Positions 35,630 to 47,283 are shown, counted from the first letter of the stretch. The stretch: 64,000 bases of DNA from Onchidella celtica (GCA_963931925.1 OZ007569.1:45111021-45175020), one strand, 5' to 3'. Notes: generated by a model from the sequence alone, not told the origin. Numbers and translations: made by a program.

Positions 35630-35905
35630 GAGAGTCAGAGGGACAAATACAGGCAGAAAGAGACAGACAGAGAGAGAAGATGGGAGAGAGAAACGGAGAG
35701 TGAGAGAGGAAATGGAGAGGGTGAGAGAGAGAGAGTGAAGGAAGTGAGAGAGAGAGGGTGAGAGAGAGAGGGGGCAGGGATCAGAGGAGGGGTGAGAGAG
35801 GGGGAGAGAGCAAGAGAAAACCAGGATAGGAGAGAGAAGGTGAGAAAGAGGTAGAAAGAGGGGGAGAACAGGAGGGTGCGAGAGAGACAGAGAAAGGGGG
35901 GGGGA
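35630..35905 (+). repeat. GA-rich low-complexity tract
   Basis: GAGAGAG runs interrupted by GGGG, GTGA and GGAA. Minus-strand Ser/Leu/Pro frames here are artefacts. Confidence 0.93.
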
Positions 35906-36044
35906 GGGAATGGGGAGAAAATCCGTGACCAAGACAATGAAGGAGTAGATCATCGTCGAGATATGTTATTATGGGTGAAAAGGGGGAGAGCTTGTCGTTT
36001 AGTTTGTTCTTAGGTCAATTAATGTAATGTCTATTGAAGCAGAC

Positions 36045-36320
36045 TATAAATCATTGATCGAGTCAGTCAGTTGTGTGGCATAAAAATAATAAATTAATCA
36101 GTCACTCAACATGCTGGTAATCATTTAATTATTCATAAATCACGCTTGTAATCAATGAATCAATCAGTAAATCATTTGGTCAGTCAATCAGTCATACACC
36201 ATGCAGGTAATCAATCAACAAATCTGTGAATCACCCAATCTTGCTGATATTTAATCAATAGATCAGTCATACTATCTGCAGGTGGTCTATCAATCGGTCA
36301 GACAGCCTGCCCAAAAATAC
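36045..36320 (+). repeat. Degenerate AATCAATCAGTC tandem repeat
   Basis: Loose repetition of AATCA, GTCAGTCA and ATCATT, with a longer recurring block of roughly 60-75 bp carrying ATGCWGGTAATCA (near 36112 and 36203) and a weaker CTGCAGGTGGTCT (near 36280). Old, decayed tandem array. Confidence 0.6.
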
Positions 36321-37390
36321 ATGACACAATCACTCTGCTATAGATCAGATAAGCCACCCCAAAACTGAATTTCAGTCATGACTTACAGAAATCATTACGA
36401 TCAATCCTACAGTCAAACACTCAGTCAAACATCCATAAAAGTGTCTAGATTTCTAGCCAAGTAAAAGTACTCTCTTGTGCGAACGAAGATTATAATTTAC
36501 AACAAATCAAAATATTGGCACTTTAAGAAACAGGTGCCAATTTTCCAGTGTTTACCAAAGATAATAATTATTGATATTTGTCTATTTAAAGACGAACTGC
36601 TTTTAAACAGTGAGTTTAAAGAGAAATAGGGCTATTAATTAACAGTTTTTGAAAATACAGAAACATTTATTTTAAGCGACAATTAAACATCTAGTTTTCC
36701 TATGTTTGAGCATGTTTACTTAAAAAAAAAAAAATCCATTTCATAGCAATTAATTCTGGAATCCAGAAAAGTCCGCTGAATTTGCCTTTGTTGACTTAGC
36801 GACAGATCCATAGATTTTTTTTTTTAAAAATGAGATTATTTATTTCGTTTTTTCTTCTATCTGATGGCATTGGCGAACTTCGCAAAATGATGTATAGAGA
36901 TCGGATCAGAGTTCAGGCCCTTGTCTCATCAAACATAATGTTGCCGCAGTTTGTTCCCTTGGCTTTTTGGTACAAGAGTTGAGGGGTCTCAGTGTCAGCT
37001 TTAACATGGGAGGTCGACATGGACAAACTGTGGTACAACTAAATCAAGATGTGAACTTGTTAGTAGCCTGACTATCACACTATTCAGTGATTTTTTTTTA
37101 TTTTCATACTTGAGATAGTGCTTAGCAATGGTTGAAAACATTAGCTACCGTAAAATTAATGGTATTCAGAGATCTCTGACACAGGTTCTGGCGCCGTTTA
37201 TAAATACAACATGGTTTTCTTGACACAGAACGAAAAACAGTATCCTGCCTGCCTATTTGATAATCTGTCCGACTGTCCGGCTGGCTGGTTGACTGTCTGT
37301 CTCTCTGTCTGTTGGCCTTCGTGCCTTTTCCTCCGAAACTTTAAAATTTTCAAAATTCTATTCTGTACTTTGATGTTACAATTGATTACA
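36321..37390. other. No gene seen
   Basis: AT-rich sequence with no supported gene. Short TGTC/CTGT repetition near 37265-37310. Confidence 0.4.
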
Positions 37391-37399
37391 TAAGCTAGT

Positions 37400-37514
37400 G
37401 TTATATGACCAAGAGCGTCTATGTGTGTGAAACTGAAAATTTGTATGGATGAGAGTGCGTGTTTTAGTATGAGATTTGGAAAGTGTATGCATGAATTATT
37501 GATGCAATGTACAG
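37400..37514 (+). mobile_element. LINE 3' UTR, upstream part (split by LTR)
   Basis: Joined across the LTR insertion, the text reads ATGCAATG-TACAGCGCATTG and continues to a GCGCTATAGAAATTC plus ATT-repeat terminus at 38437-38506. This is the usual CR1/L2-like 3' end. The left boundary is not defined. Confidence 0.5.
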
Positions 37515-38436
37515 TGTCACGAGTGGAGTGAGTGCAATTAAGGGGATTGCTACAGAGCGGGTGTAGAATAAGAAGAGCTCACGACAGACGGATAGGAAAA
37601 GACGTGAAAGGGGAAGAGTAAAAATAACTCATGCAGACAAGTGGGAAAAGCGTGCGTGTATGAGTGGTGTGGAAGTCTGAATGAGGCGAAAGCGCTGGAT
37701 TACTATCACTGCAAGTTAGAAGGTCCTAGGGATCGGACCTGTGAATAAGAGCCCATCGGGCGGACATAAGGGAAGCAGTCGAGAAGACTAGTGAGACAGT
37801 CTTTCCAGTAATGACTGGTGTCGGGGACGGGCCGCAGAGCCACCTCGATGAGCACAGGGGATAGGCCAGCATAGGGCCGGAGGCCACACATAGGCCAGAA
37901 GTGAGGCTGTCAGTGCAGGACAGTAGAGGCACATAAAGTCGTGGCAGTCAGGCCACGGACAGGGACGTAGATATGAGAGTGAATGAGATACTATATTGTT
38001 GCCATGTTGATAGGCTAGTGAACTGATACTATGTTGTTGCCATGTTGATGGCTATGGAAATAATAATGTGTTATTGCCCTGCTGAGGTGCTAGGGGAGTG
38101 CTAAGGTGTATGACAATAGGAAGGTGATATTGAGAGACTGCGGTGCCAGTGAATTATTAATGTACTATTAAGACCCTGAGGGGAGAGGCTGAGGCCGAGG
38201 TGCCTTTAGGAGTAACTACCGGATTGTGGATCCGAGGGAGAGTGTGTGTGAGAATAAGGCCGTTGTACGGCAGTTGATTTCAATAATATAATGTATGTAA
38301 TTGCGCTATTATCGGTATAATTATGTTTAATAAATGTGTGAGTCTGATGGATTGTTCTGTTAAGTGTTAAACTTGTTTGTTCGTGATTGTTGTCCTGTCA
38401 TAAACTATTACATCTCCCAGTCTGGGATTTGTGACA
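37515..38436 (+). mobile_element. Solo LTR, 922 bp, with perfect 5-bp TSD
   Basis: It begins TGTCACGAGTGG and ends GGGATTTGTGACA, so the terminal inverted repeat is TGTCAC/GTGACA with canonical TG...CA ends. It is flanked by TACAG on both sides (37510-37514 and 38437-38441). AATAAA lies at 38329-38334, about 100 bp before the end, as expected for LTR polyadenylation. A 38-bp tandem duplication (ATACTATRTTGTTGCCATG) lies at about 37988-38062. No internal gag/pol remains on either side, so this is a solo LTR left by LTR-LTR recombination. A 5-bp TSD fits Ty3/gypsy or BEL-type elements. Minus-strand frames at 37706-37932 lie inside it and are not genes. Confidence 0.9.
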
Positions 38437-38506
38437 TACAGCGCATTGAGTAATAATTTTATTAGAAATGCGCTATAGAAATTCTATATATTATTATTAT
38501 TATTTA
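38437..38506 (+). mobile_element. LINE 3' terminus, downstream part
   Basis: Reads TACAGCGCATTGAGTAATAA, then AATGCGCTATAGAAATTC, then an ATT-repeat tail at about 38489-38504. It continues the LINE fragment interrupted by the solo LTR. Confidence 0.75.
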
Positions 38507-39088
38507 TGTCTGTCTCTGTCAGTCTGTGTGTGCCTGCCCGATAGAATGTCGATCTGTAGGCCTCCTGTCTATCTCTACATCCATCCTCTTAGCTATCTTG
38601 TTTGTGTGTTTGTCTATGTTGAGAAGGAATGTAAATTACTGGATTTCATCCCGGCACACGCACGATATGAAAAGCTGTATTTGGCGTACTGACGCGGTCA
38701 GAGCGCTCATAGAATTGTCATTGGATATCCAGCCAAGTCCACTATACAAATTTCATTACGATTTTAAAAAAAATATAACAGGATAGAAAATTGAACAAAA
38801 CAAAAAACAAAATCAAACAAATAAAAAAAAAATCTTAAAACATTTAACAAAGATTAATATACCGAAAGCTTGATCTGTCTTTCCTTTTCCTTTGCGTTGA
38901 ACTGAATTGTTTCTGTATTATTTCTTACACGAGGGTTTTCTACATACAACCTTTTCTTTTTGCCACATTCTGAATTTGAAATGAGAATTGCTTTGAAGGA
39001 ACCAAGGCTGATGGCCCGCAAAGTAAAGTCTGGTTTTTGTCTCGGTCTTAAAATGAGATGTGAACTATGAAATTAAGCGTAACCTCGC
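38507..39088. other. No gene seen
   Basis: No supported gene. An A-rich segment at 38764-38840 and a CATACAACCTTTTC...TTTTTGCC motif near 38943-38966 recall the arm of the 31386-31520 element. Confidence 0.4.
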
Positions 39089-39152
39089 GCACTGGCGAGA
39101 CTGAAATAAATCTGTCTCACTAATTCGGCTGCTTCAAAACTGTCCTGAGTCA
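39089..39152 (+). repeat. Dispersed repeat, plus-strand copy
   Basis: Matches the reverse complement of 16034-16112 (ACTGAAATAAATCTGTCTCA and the following TTCAAAACTGTCCTGAGTCA-like end). Confidence 0.55.
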
Positions 39153-39626
39153 GAGAGCGAAAGAGAGACCTCGCCCACTGACTGAGACAAAACAGATGCC
39201 ACAGACGCCTTAGTGCACCAACAGCCTAAAGCCATAAGGCGCACGAATGTAAGGGGGGGGGGGGGAACAGGCTTTGAAGAGTTAGAGAACTGCTGGTCCA
39301 AATAAAATGATCAGTTTTCTACACCAAACTAGTGCAAACTTTCAACACTGTACTTTTCGTCATTTTTTCCCATCATTCTGGCCTCTGGACACTAACACCA
39401 AATTGAATGCTCACGGCGGTATGTAAATGATTTTTATCGGTTATTTTGTCCTCAAAAAACAGTTTGCTCATTTTGACATTTTTGGGCTTCTTGCAGCTGA
39501 TTGAATTCTAGAAAATTCTAAACACTTTTTCTTATAACTTGTCTTTCTTCAGGCTTTAGGAAAAGTTTGTTTTGTTCAGGATTCCATCATGTACGACTAA
39601 TACCTTATAAAGTGACTGACAGACTT
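39153..39626. other. No gene seen
   Basis: A 13-base poly(G) lies at 39253-39265. No supported gene. Confidence 0.4.
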
Positions 39627-39901
39627 TCTTTCTCTCTCCCCTCTGTTCCTCTCTCTCTCTCCCTTTCTCTTTCTCTCTCTCCCTTTCTCTTTCTCTCTTT
39701 CCCGCCGTTCCCCCTCACTCTTTCTCTTTCTCTCTCTCTTTCAAGCTCTCTTCCTCTGTTCTCCTCTCTCTCTCTCTTTCTCCCACTGTTCCCCCTCTGA
39801 TCTCTCTCCTCTTCTCCCCGTCTCGCTCTCCCCCCTGCCCTCTTTGCTCTTCCATATCTCGCTCTTTCTCTCTCTTTTTCTCTCTCTCTCGCTATTTTTT
39901 T

Positions 39902-39950
<49 letters not shown>

Positions 39951-39952
39951 AC
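39627..39952 (+). repeat. CT-rich low-complexity tract
   Basis: CT/TTTC/CCCTCT repeats, with pure CT near the end (39913-39945). Frames here are artefacts. Confidence 0.94.
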
Positions 39953-40500
39953 TCATCCACCTGAAAACTTTCACCTACATTTTCTTCCCTATCTCTTGGG
40001 TAATTGTCTCTTATTCCCCCCCCCCTTCCTTCTACTCCCCATTCCCCCCCTGCGCTCTTCCCTTCTTCCATCCTCATCCCATTTCCTACAACAGCCTCTC
40101 TGCCGCTCAACGTCCTACCATTACGATATTCTAAGTAATTAAGTGGAGCATTTGACATTTGGAACAAGAATAGTATTGCTTAGAAAATAGAGAGCATTCT
40201 CCTTGGGTCGCTCGTACATTTATGTTTTCTCACAATTCATCACAATTACCCACTGATCAAATGTCATCGTTCCAATATAGCTCTACATTTTAACAGAACC
40301 TGTGGATTACGTGCACATCCGAAGAAAGCATTATGCCTGCGGATTCTACAACTTTTACTCGTTTACAAAAAAAATTTCCAAATCTATACAAAACAACTTT
40401 TTTTTAGAATTTTACCAATGTGTTAAAATTATGAATTAAATTCTATGTTAAACTTAACAGCTCTGAATTCGAAACATAAATAAAGAAAATTTACCCAAAT
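39953..40500. other. No gene seen
   Basis: C-rich runs lie at 40016-40027 and 40044-40050. No supported gene. Confidence 0.4.
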
Positions 40501-40570
40501 AGACAGCGAAGGGCGCAAAGTGGCCGTTACCGTGCCGACGGGCCATAAAATCCAAAGTCAAACTCAAACA
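40501..40570 (+). repeat. Repeat family F, tail fragment
   Basis: Resembles the end of the family F unit (GCGCAAAGTGGCCGTTACCG, then AAGTCAAACTCAAACAC) and lies directly upstream of a fuller unit. The arrangement is tandem or nested. Confidence 0.55.
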
Positions 40571-40576
40571 CAGGAA

Positions 40577-40870
40577 AGAATTATTTTTTTGACGTGGACC
40601 CGCAGCGCATCCTGTCCTTTCTGAAGAAAGCCGAAACCTACAAGATGATTTAAGCGATTTTTATCATAGTTTTACAAAATTGATATTTAAAGAATAGACA
40701 CACTTTTCAGTACGGGCGTTTTCCCGTTAGATTTTTTATTTCACTTTTTCTGATCTTATCTATAAAAATCTGACAGCTAAAAATTAACCCCAAGTAAGAT
40801 AGCGAAAAACCGTGAAAGGGGCAACTGCCGGGGCTCAGTTAAATCCAACTCAAAACTCAAATCAAAATCT
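40577..40870 (+). repeat. Repeat family F, copy 1
   Basis: Homologous to 44789-45092 in the same orientation. Shared blocks are GACCCRCAGCGSATC, TTTCTGARGAARGCCGA, TCAGTACGGGCGTTTTCCC (here) and AACTCAAA near the end. No open frame is shared. Confidence 0.65.
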
Positions 40871-41935
40871 CTGCCATGTTACGGGAAAATGCTGTAGACG
40901 CCAGTCTACGTCAAATTCATATTTGAACGTCAATTTATAGAATGAAATATGGTCTTGTTGTTTTTTTTTAGTGAGTTATACGATTAATAGTACCAGAGAG
41001 TATGTTTGTATGCGTTGAGAGAAATCACTAGTGATCGATTTGCACTAAGAGAGCCCCTCTTCATGTACTAATATGCCTGTTATTGAATTATGATAACATA
41101 TAATGATGCGCAAGATTCGTGTGCTATGTATTATGTGCTATTAAACACGTTGTGAAAGTGAATTTCTCTAATGGGATATCACAGTGACTCTTATCTTGTC
41201 AGATCTTATCTTATCACAATATAAATTTGTCCACATGATGTAGGCAATAAAGCGCTGTTTTTGTTGTTTTTGTTGTTGTTGTTGTTGTTGTTTTTCTTTT
41301 CAATCTCTTCATTCAGGAAAGTTCTTAATCCATTGTTAACACACGGTGATCCCGAACATTCAGTGATTCATGTCACAGGATCCACAACATAACGGCAGAG
41401 AACGAGAGCGCAAAAATCGACTGAAATGTGTATGCCAGGAAGGCAGAACTCATTAACGCTGGCCAAACAAAGAAATGAGAGAAGATTATTAATTTTGGCG
41501 GCAAACCTGTCACATCAATGCTCTGACATCTAACGAGACACCCAGCACGGTTTATACTGTAATATCGAGATCTGTGATGAGCACCGTTTGTTTCTGCAGA
41601 AAATTGTTCTATATCGAGATATTTTTTTGGCTTTTATATTCTTTGTTCCTCGATCAAAATGTCAAGATGGCTGTCAAATCAAACACAGCTAGGCGCTGGT
41701 TCTTGCAGCCTTTTAGTCAGTACATTGATTTGCATGGCCTGGAGGTTCCTTCATTTCTGTTTGTAAACACGAGAAAGAAAAGCTGTTTGAGGACTGAACT
41801 CGTGTGCTCAATAATGCAGAAGAAGACCAGGCCGAGGGAGATTCAGAGAATGTAGAGAGGCTGGCAAATTGTGTTTTGTTTCCTGTGAATTGATAAAATC
41901 CTGGAGAGGGATGTGTGGACCTCTGGGGGATGAAT

Positions 41936-41939
<4 letters not shown>
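40871..41939. other. No gene; possible LINE 3' end with TTG tail
   Basis: GTGAAAGTGAATTTCTCTAA (about 41154) followed by GGCAATAAAGCGCTG and a TTG/TTTTTG run (41259-41291) looks like a retroposon 3' end, but no coding part remains. A 93-codon frame (41574-41855) has no recognised domain. Confidence 0.4.
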
Positions 41940-41984
<45 letters not shown>

Positions 41985-42290
41985 TTTTTTTTCGTAATTT
42001 CTTTCTCTATTTCTCCTTTTCATTTTTTCTGTCTTTCCTTCTTTCTTTCTTTTTCCTTTTCCTTTTCTTCCCCTCTATCTTCATTCCAACAGTTCTTTTT
42101 TTTATTCCCGTGCTCTCCTCTCTTTCAGTTTTGTATTTCTTTCTCTTTTTCATGCTTTTCATTATCCCTTTTCCAATACGTCTTTTAATTTTTTCTTTTA
42201 GTCTCCGTTCTTTCTCTCTTATTCTTCTTTCTCTTTTCTTTCTTTCTTTCTTCCATTTCATTTTTTTTTCTCCCTATGTTCCTTTCAGGA
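41940..42290 (+). repeat. CT then TTTC-rich pyrimidine tract
   Basis: A pure CT run at about 41944-41968 leads into poly-T and CTTT-rich sequence. Phe/Ser and Lys/Arg/Glu frames are artefacts. Confidence 0.9.
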
Positions 42291-42329
42291 TTTTGTAAAG
42301 CTTTATATATATATTTTTTTTTTTTTAAT

Positions 42330-42640
42330 GTTTTGTTCCTCCGCCGCTAAAGATGGCCGTTGGATCAGCTGATGAGTGTAACTTCGAGATATATGTCTAA
42401 GCGTTAAAATGCCTGCTAGTTGCATTGTAGTTGATTGCTATGACAGTGGGGAAAGGATGGATCCAAGCTGGTCACATTCCCTACCATCCGTGTAAACAAG
42501 GGAAAGGAAGTGAAAGAATTGACTGATCGTCTCCCATTGAACATGTACACACGTGCCATTGTTTACTGTAGCGACCTACTTTAGTTCGCCGCGGGTTGGC
42601 TCATGGCTCGCAGTGCAAATCAGCCAACGAATCAAAATCA
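42330..42640 (+). pseudogene. THAP-repeat copy 1 (frameshifted THAP N-terminus)
   Basis: An ATG at 42409 opens MPASCIVVDCYDSGE, a THAP-like start with C-x4-C, and runs into a stop at about 42496. In the shifted frame the next THAP-like segment follows: FPTIRVNKGKEVKELTDRLP. The invariant tryptophan and the later Cys and His ligands of a THAP domain are absent. The DNA around it matches the minus strand of 57770-58072 well beyond the coding part (GATGGCCG, TGGATCAGCTGATGAGTGTA, ACACACGTG, CATTGTTTAC), so a repeat unit has been copied. It is therefore a broken copy and not an active gene. Confidence 0.6.
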
Positions 42641-43419
42641 ATGCCACAATCGCCATGGTGCGGAGACCAAAGATGGCGGATATGTGTATTCTACCTATGT
42701 TTCTCTGCGTGTCTTATGTTACTTTGTGACGCCAGTATTTGTGCCCTCTTGCCCTTAAGGTTACCTCCATTTGCACCCGATCCCCACCCCCGGTCCAGTC
42801 TTCTCACTCACACCCATGTGTCCTAGCTGTCCGAGCGGTCATCGTGTGTATGAGTGAGTGTGTGCTCGCGCGAGCCTCGAGTGTATCCCTCTTTGCCTCC
42901 CTATCGCTCTACCCAGCCCAAACATAACGCCATAATTTATAAATATTATATTCTTTTTAATACCTGTCGTGACTTTTTTTTATCAGTCAGTCAACATTGC
43001 TCCAGTCCCCGCTCCTCCCGAGTTCCTCTACATTTACACTCCTCCTCGTCCCCCATCCCACTCACATCCAGCCCAATTTCCCCCCTCCCGTACTTACCAC
43101 TCCAATTTTTTCTGTCTGTCTGTCTGTCTCACTGGTCTGTTGGTCACCATTTGCACTCCCCACCCCTCTTTTCGGATATCATCTGCATTTTCACCCTCCT
43201 TAATCCCCACATTCCACTCCTACCTCAAACCAATTTCTATTCACTCATCCAATTTGTCATCTATTTCTGATCTATTTCGGTCTCCTTTACCCGTGTGTGT
43301 GTCAGTCCGTCACCTCTCGTGTGCTTCTCCCTCCCACTCCCCTGTTCATCTACATTTACATCCACCGAGTCAGCAACTCAATGCAAATGCGACCCATAGT
43401 ACTGGCGCCAAGCTTTGCA
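42641..43419. other. No gene seen
   Basis: Pro/Ser-rich frames on the plus strand (42739-43430) run in several frames at once because the sequence is C-rich. None has a domain. Short CTGT run at 43109-43128. Confidence 0.4.
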
Positions 43420-43565
43420 CATCGGAATGACGTCGTTCCTTCCTAGATCGTCTGGTTACGTCATGGCGCTGAGTTCGATTTGATGTAGCAAGTCGGCCCT
43501 ATGGTAATCCTACCAACCTACGAAAATCCTGTATAAATCTATGTTGGATTGACGTAGGGATGTCG
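43420..43565 (+). mobile_element. MITE family C, copy 2 (partial borders)
   Basis: The core matches 60226-60370: GACGTCGTTCCTTCCTAGAT, CTGGTTACGTCA, GATGTAGCAAGTCGGC and TATGGTAATCCTACCAAC. The terminal TTTCCCAG-type inverted ends seen in the other two copies are not clear here. Confidence 0.55.
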
Positions 43566-44159
43566 GCTCTGCAGCTCCTCCCCACATCCTACTCATACCC
43601 AACCCAATTCTACTCACACACGCCCCCCCCCCCTTTCTACTCGATCCCCCACCGCCTCTGTCCAAAAGGTCACCCCCTTGTGTGTTTGATACACTGATCA
43701 CTGATGAGTCGTCGGGACCGAACACCCAGAATTCCTCCACGTAAATTCATTACCTCACATCCTAGGGAGTGCCTCCGCTCCGTACAAAGCCGTTTCCTTT
43801 CCCAAGCGTCGGCCATGCAAAAGGGACGTAATTTCTAATTTTCTGGCACTAGGGGCGACAACTTTCAAACCGGTGAAGCATTGCATTGATTCCCCCGCCC
43901 TGATGGCAAGTCCTTGCTCATTGGCTGTAAATTTTACCCCTGGCCGGGGTCCCTTTGACGCAAGGTCATAATTCTGTCCTATGATTTTGTCAAGGTTTCT
44001 TCTTCATTTTCATTTGTTTTTTTTTTTACTTTTTTTTTTCACTGTGTCTCTGTCTTTGTTCTGTGACGTCTTTACACCACTCTGCTGGCTTCATTTGATT
44101 TGTCTTTTTCTCTCTTAACTTCCATCTTCGTGTGTCTCACTCAAGTTTAATACAATTTA
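43566..44159. other. No gene seen
   Basis: Poly(C) at 43624-43634 and poly-T runs at 44018-44040. No supported gene. Confidence 0.4.
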
Positions 44160-44174
44160 CTCTTCTTTCTCTCT

Positions 44175-44214
<40 letters not shown>

Positions 44215-44475
44215 CTCGTCCGCCTTCTCTCTCTCTCTCTCTCTCTCCTCTCTGTCTCTTGCCCTCTCCGACTGTCTCTTTTTTCTTTTCTTCTCTCTCT
44301 CTTCCTCTTTCTCTCTGTCTCTCTAGCCTTTCTCTCTCTCCTCTCTGTCTCTCGCCCTCCGTCTTTGTCTGTCTCTTTTCTTTTCTGCTCTCTCTCTCTC
44401 TTCCTCTCTCTCTCTTTCTCTGTCTCTCTTCTCTTTCCTTCTCTCTCTCTCTCTTTCTCCTCCTCTCTCTTTCCT
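44160..44475 (+). repeat. CT-rich microsatellite block
   Basis: CT runs with a locally repeated CTCTGTCTCTYGCCCTC phrase (near 44251 and 44342) followed by TGTCTCTTTTCTTTTC. This suggests duplication of a block of about 90 bp. Confidence 0.9.
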
Positions 44476-44788
44476 AGTCGCATTTCGTTACTTGGTTCCA
44501 GCCTATGCCACTTAAGTTTTCGTTCTGCGCCATATTTTTCTTACTAATGGATCTTTGTCTAAATGTTTCTCTTCACCTTTCTCATTCCTTCTGCTTTTCA
44601 CATTGTCCCATAAATGTTCTATCAACAAATACAGACAGCGAGACAACAACGGGAAAGCAATGCCTTATTCAAGATCATTAACTGAACTGTCACAATTGAA
44701 TGCAGTGATAATTATTTTGTTTGGATCAAGAGTTAAAAATGTTTCTACTTCCCTGTGACGTGCATTAAACAAACTGCTCTATGAAGGA
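44476..44788. other. No gene seen
   Basis: No supported feature. Confidence 0.35.
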
Positions 44789-45092
44789 TTCTTATTTTTC
44801 TGACCTGGGACCCACAGCGGATCTTGTCGTTTCTGAGGAAGGCCGAGGTCTATGAATTGATGTACTACATTTTCATCATATTTACAGGTTTCATATAGAC
44901 ATACTTTTACAGTACGGGCCTTTTCCTGTTAGATTTTCAACTTCACTTTTATTTGATTTTATTCACTGGAATCTGAGCGCTGAAAGCTAGCCCAACGAAA
45001 AATAAGGGGAAAAAACGTGCAAAGCGTAAAGCGAGCGTTATCGTGTCGATGCACCTTTAAAGCCAACCTCAAACTCGAACTCAAACGCCTAC
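44789..45092 (+). repeat. Repeat family F, copy 2
   Basis: Same orientation and block order as 40577-40870, ending CTCAAACTCGAACTCAAACG, which also matches the tail fragment at 40501-40570. Confidence 0.65.
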
Positions 45093-45781
45093 CAAGAGCA
45101 TCGGTGCAGGTTCGAAGAGTGTTTAAGATTAATTCCTAGCAAAGGTAATATTTTTATCGTATTCCGTCCATTTTTACCAAAAATAAAATGGCGCCCCGGG
45201 CCGTCTCACAATGACGTTCAATAGTGTATATCTATGCACAATGATCATTCGTTTAGTCCCATTTTTCTCAGTGTATCTCCATTTGTGCCACTCAAATCAA
45301 ACTCCGGCATGAATTTCGTACTTTTTTATTTGAGAGAAAAACAGTTAAGTTGGTCGTGGGTGTTTGTTTAAAACCCCATAAGTCAACGAAACAAAACAAT
45401 GTAACTGCTGATCAGTGCAACGTGACTATCTGATTAAGGTGAGCATTTCATCACAAAACACTGAAAAAAATGACATAAAGCAATTATGTTGGGATCGTGA
45501 CAACATATTTTTTTTTGTTCTTTTTCGCAAGATATTATTAGAGATGGAAGGTGGATCTGTCAAGAAGGATAAAGACGCAGCACAGTCCACTTTGTGTTTA
45601 GGAGCTGTAGGAAAGTTTATATGAATTTATAATACTTTTATTCCCTTACTTACGATTGCATTTTGGATATTATATGTTGGTCTGAATATTTCTGACCGCT
45701 AAATTCCATCACAACGTCACTCTCTCTCAGTCTTCCTTATCTAATTCATCTTCCACCAGTACAGAGAATGGTAATTTATCT
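45093..45781. other. No gene seen
   Basis: No supported gene. A 69-codon frame (45415-45624) has no recognised domain. Confidence 0.4.
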
Positions 45782-46032
45782 CTGCCTTAGTTCTTGTTTG
45801 TTCGATCTCCATTTTCTGCAAAACTGGAGATCTTTCAGTATGTAGAAGAGGTATACCAAATAAACACTTTGACATTTGCTTAAAATGCTTTGTGGTGCTT
45901 ATGAAGATGTTTCACAGTGGCGATTTATTCTAACTCCAATATCATAGTACTAAAGTCGCAAACGTTTAATTTAACGTCGAATTTCCCATTGTGTAAAAAA
46001 GTGCAATTGGAACATTCAAGAACTAAGCTCGC
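45782..46032 (-). repeat. Repeat family D, copy 3
   Basis: Same layout as 19541-19776: TATGTAGAAGAGGTATACCA then GATTTATTCTAACTCC (about 45923-45938). One extra base just before the stop shifts the frame relative to copies 1 and 2 (MILELE then stop), so this copy is diverged. Confidence 0.6.
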
Positions 46033-46054
46033 TTTATGTTGACCATGCCATTCC

Positions 46055-46440
46055 ACCAAAGATACTAGAATTGATAAGATAAGACAGCTGGTGTTTTTTA
46101 GCGTGCACAGATTTCGCACCGCCACCTAGAGGCAAACGCACGGAAGTCATGAAAAGTGCGGTATTTTACAAAGCCAAATAGGGAAAATATTGAATTTTGT
46201 TCACTGCTCAGCCATCGCTATAGGCCTTGAGTGGGAAAACTCTGGCTTTTTTTTTTTAATTTTAGCCGCCGTAGCACTGTCACAATTTTGCCTCATAAAT
46301 TTACCATTATATCAAGCATCCTTTTCATACTATGCGCCATGGACTTCGCCCCCGATCAGCGCGCAAATTGTGTGCACGGTTATTTTAGTAGTGCGAAGTA
46401 TGCAATGTCTCATCTTATCGATTCTAGTATCTTTGACTCC
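46055..46440. repeat. Imperfect inverted repeat around 240-bp loop
   Basis: AAAGATACTAGAATTGATAA (from about 46058) and the minus-strand reading AAAGATACTAGAATCGATAA (about 46434-46415) pair. Further pairing (TTAGCGTGCACA against GTGCACGGTTATTT) continues inside. Together with family D it may form part of a larger element. Confidence 0.55.
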
Positions 46441-46682
46441 ACTGCGAGTATCATTGAGGGAGAGATATGCTTTAATCGCCATTACTAAGCTACTACTACA
46501 TTTAACAATATTGACCCCCGTTGTACAGCCCTCGTTGTGGTGTTGAGTAGCCCACGCTTACATAAATATTCCAACACTTAATCTCACCATCATTTCCATT
46601 ACTTGTAATTACTGCTTTAACCACTTGCAATCTCCACAAGACCATTAATTTCTGGTTTCCAATCAATTTTCTTTTCTGAAGT
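46441..46682. other. No gene seen
   Basis: No supported feature. Confidence 0.35.
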
Positions 46683-47252
46683 TTTGTTGTTGCTGTTGTT
46701 GTTGTTGTTGTTTAACTGTTGTTGTTGCTGTTGTTGTTGTTGTTGTTTAACTGTTGTTGTTGCTGTTGTTGTTGTTTAACTGTTGTTGTTGCTGTTGTTG
46801 TTGTCTAACTGTTGTTGTTGCTGTTGTTGTTGCTGTTGTTTAACTGTTGTTGTTGCTGTTGTTTAACTGTTGTTGCTGTTGTTGTTGCTGTTGTTTAACT
46901 GTTGTTGTTGCTGTTGTTTAACTGTTGTTGTTGCTGTTGTTTAACTGTTGTTGTTGCTGTTGTTTAACTGTTGTTTAACTGTTGTTTAACTGTTGTTTAA
47001 CTGTTGTTTAACTGTTGTTGTTGCTGTTGTTTAACTATTGTTGTTGCTGTTGTTGTTGCTGTTGTTGTTGCTGTTGTTTAACTGTTGTTTAACTGTTGTT
47101 TAACTGTTGTTTAACTGTTGTTTAACTGTTGTTTAACTGTTGTTGTTGCTGTTGTTGTTGCTGTTGTTGCTGTTGTTGCTGCTGTTGTTGCTGTTGTTGC
47201 TGTTGTTGTTTAACTGTTGTTTAACTGTTGCTGCTGCTGCTGCTGTTGCTGC

Positions 47253-47282
<30 letters not shown>
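46683..47282 (+). repeat. TTG / 11-bp CTGTTGTTTAA hierarchical minisatellite
   Basis: TTG and CTG trinucleotide runs alternate with blocks of an 11-bp unit CTGTTGTTTAA. Pure 11-mer blocks of five to six units occur at about 46970-47020 and 47085-47150, and mixed higher-order units of 20-40 bp combine both. It ends in a pure TTG run near 47258-47282. The polyleucine frame at 47140 is an artefact. Confidence 0.95.
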
Positions 47283-47283
<1 letters not shown>

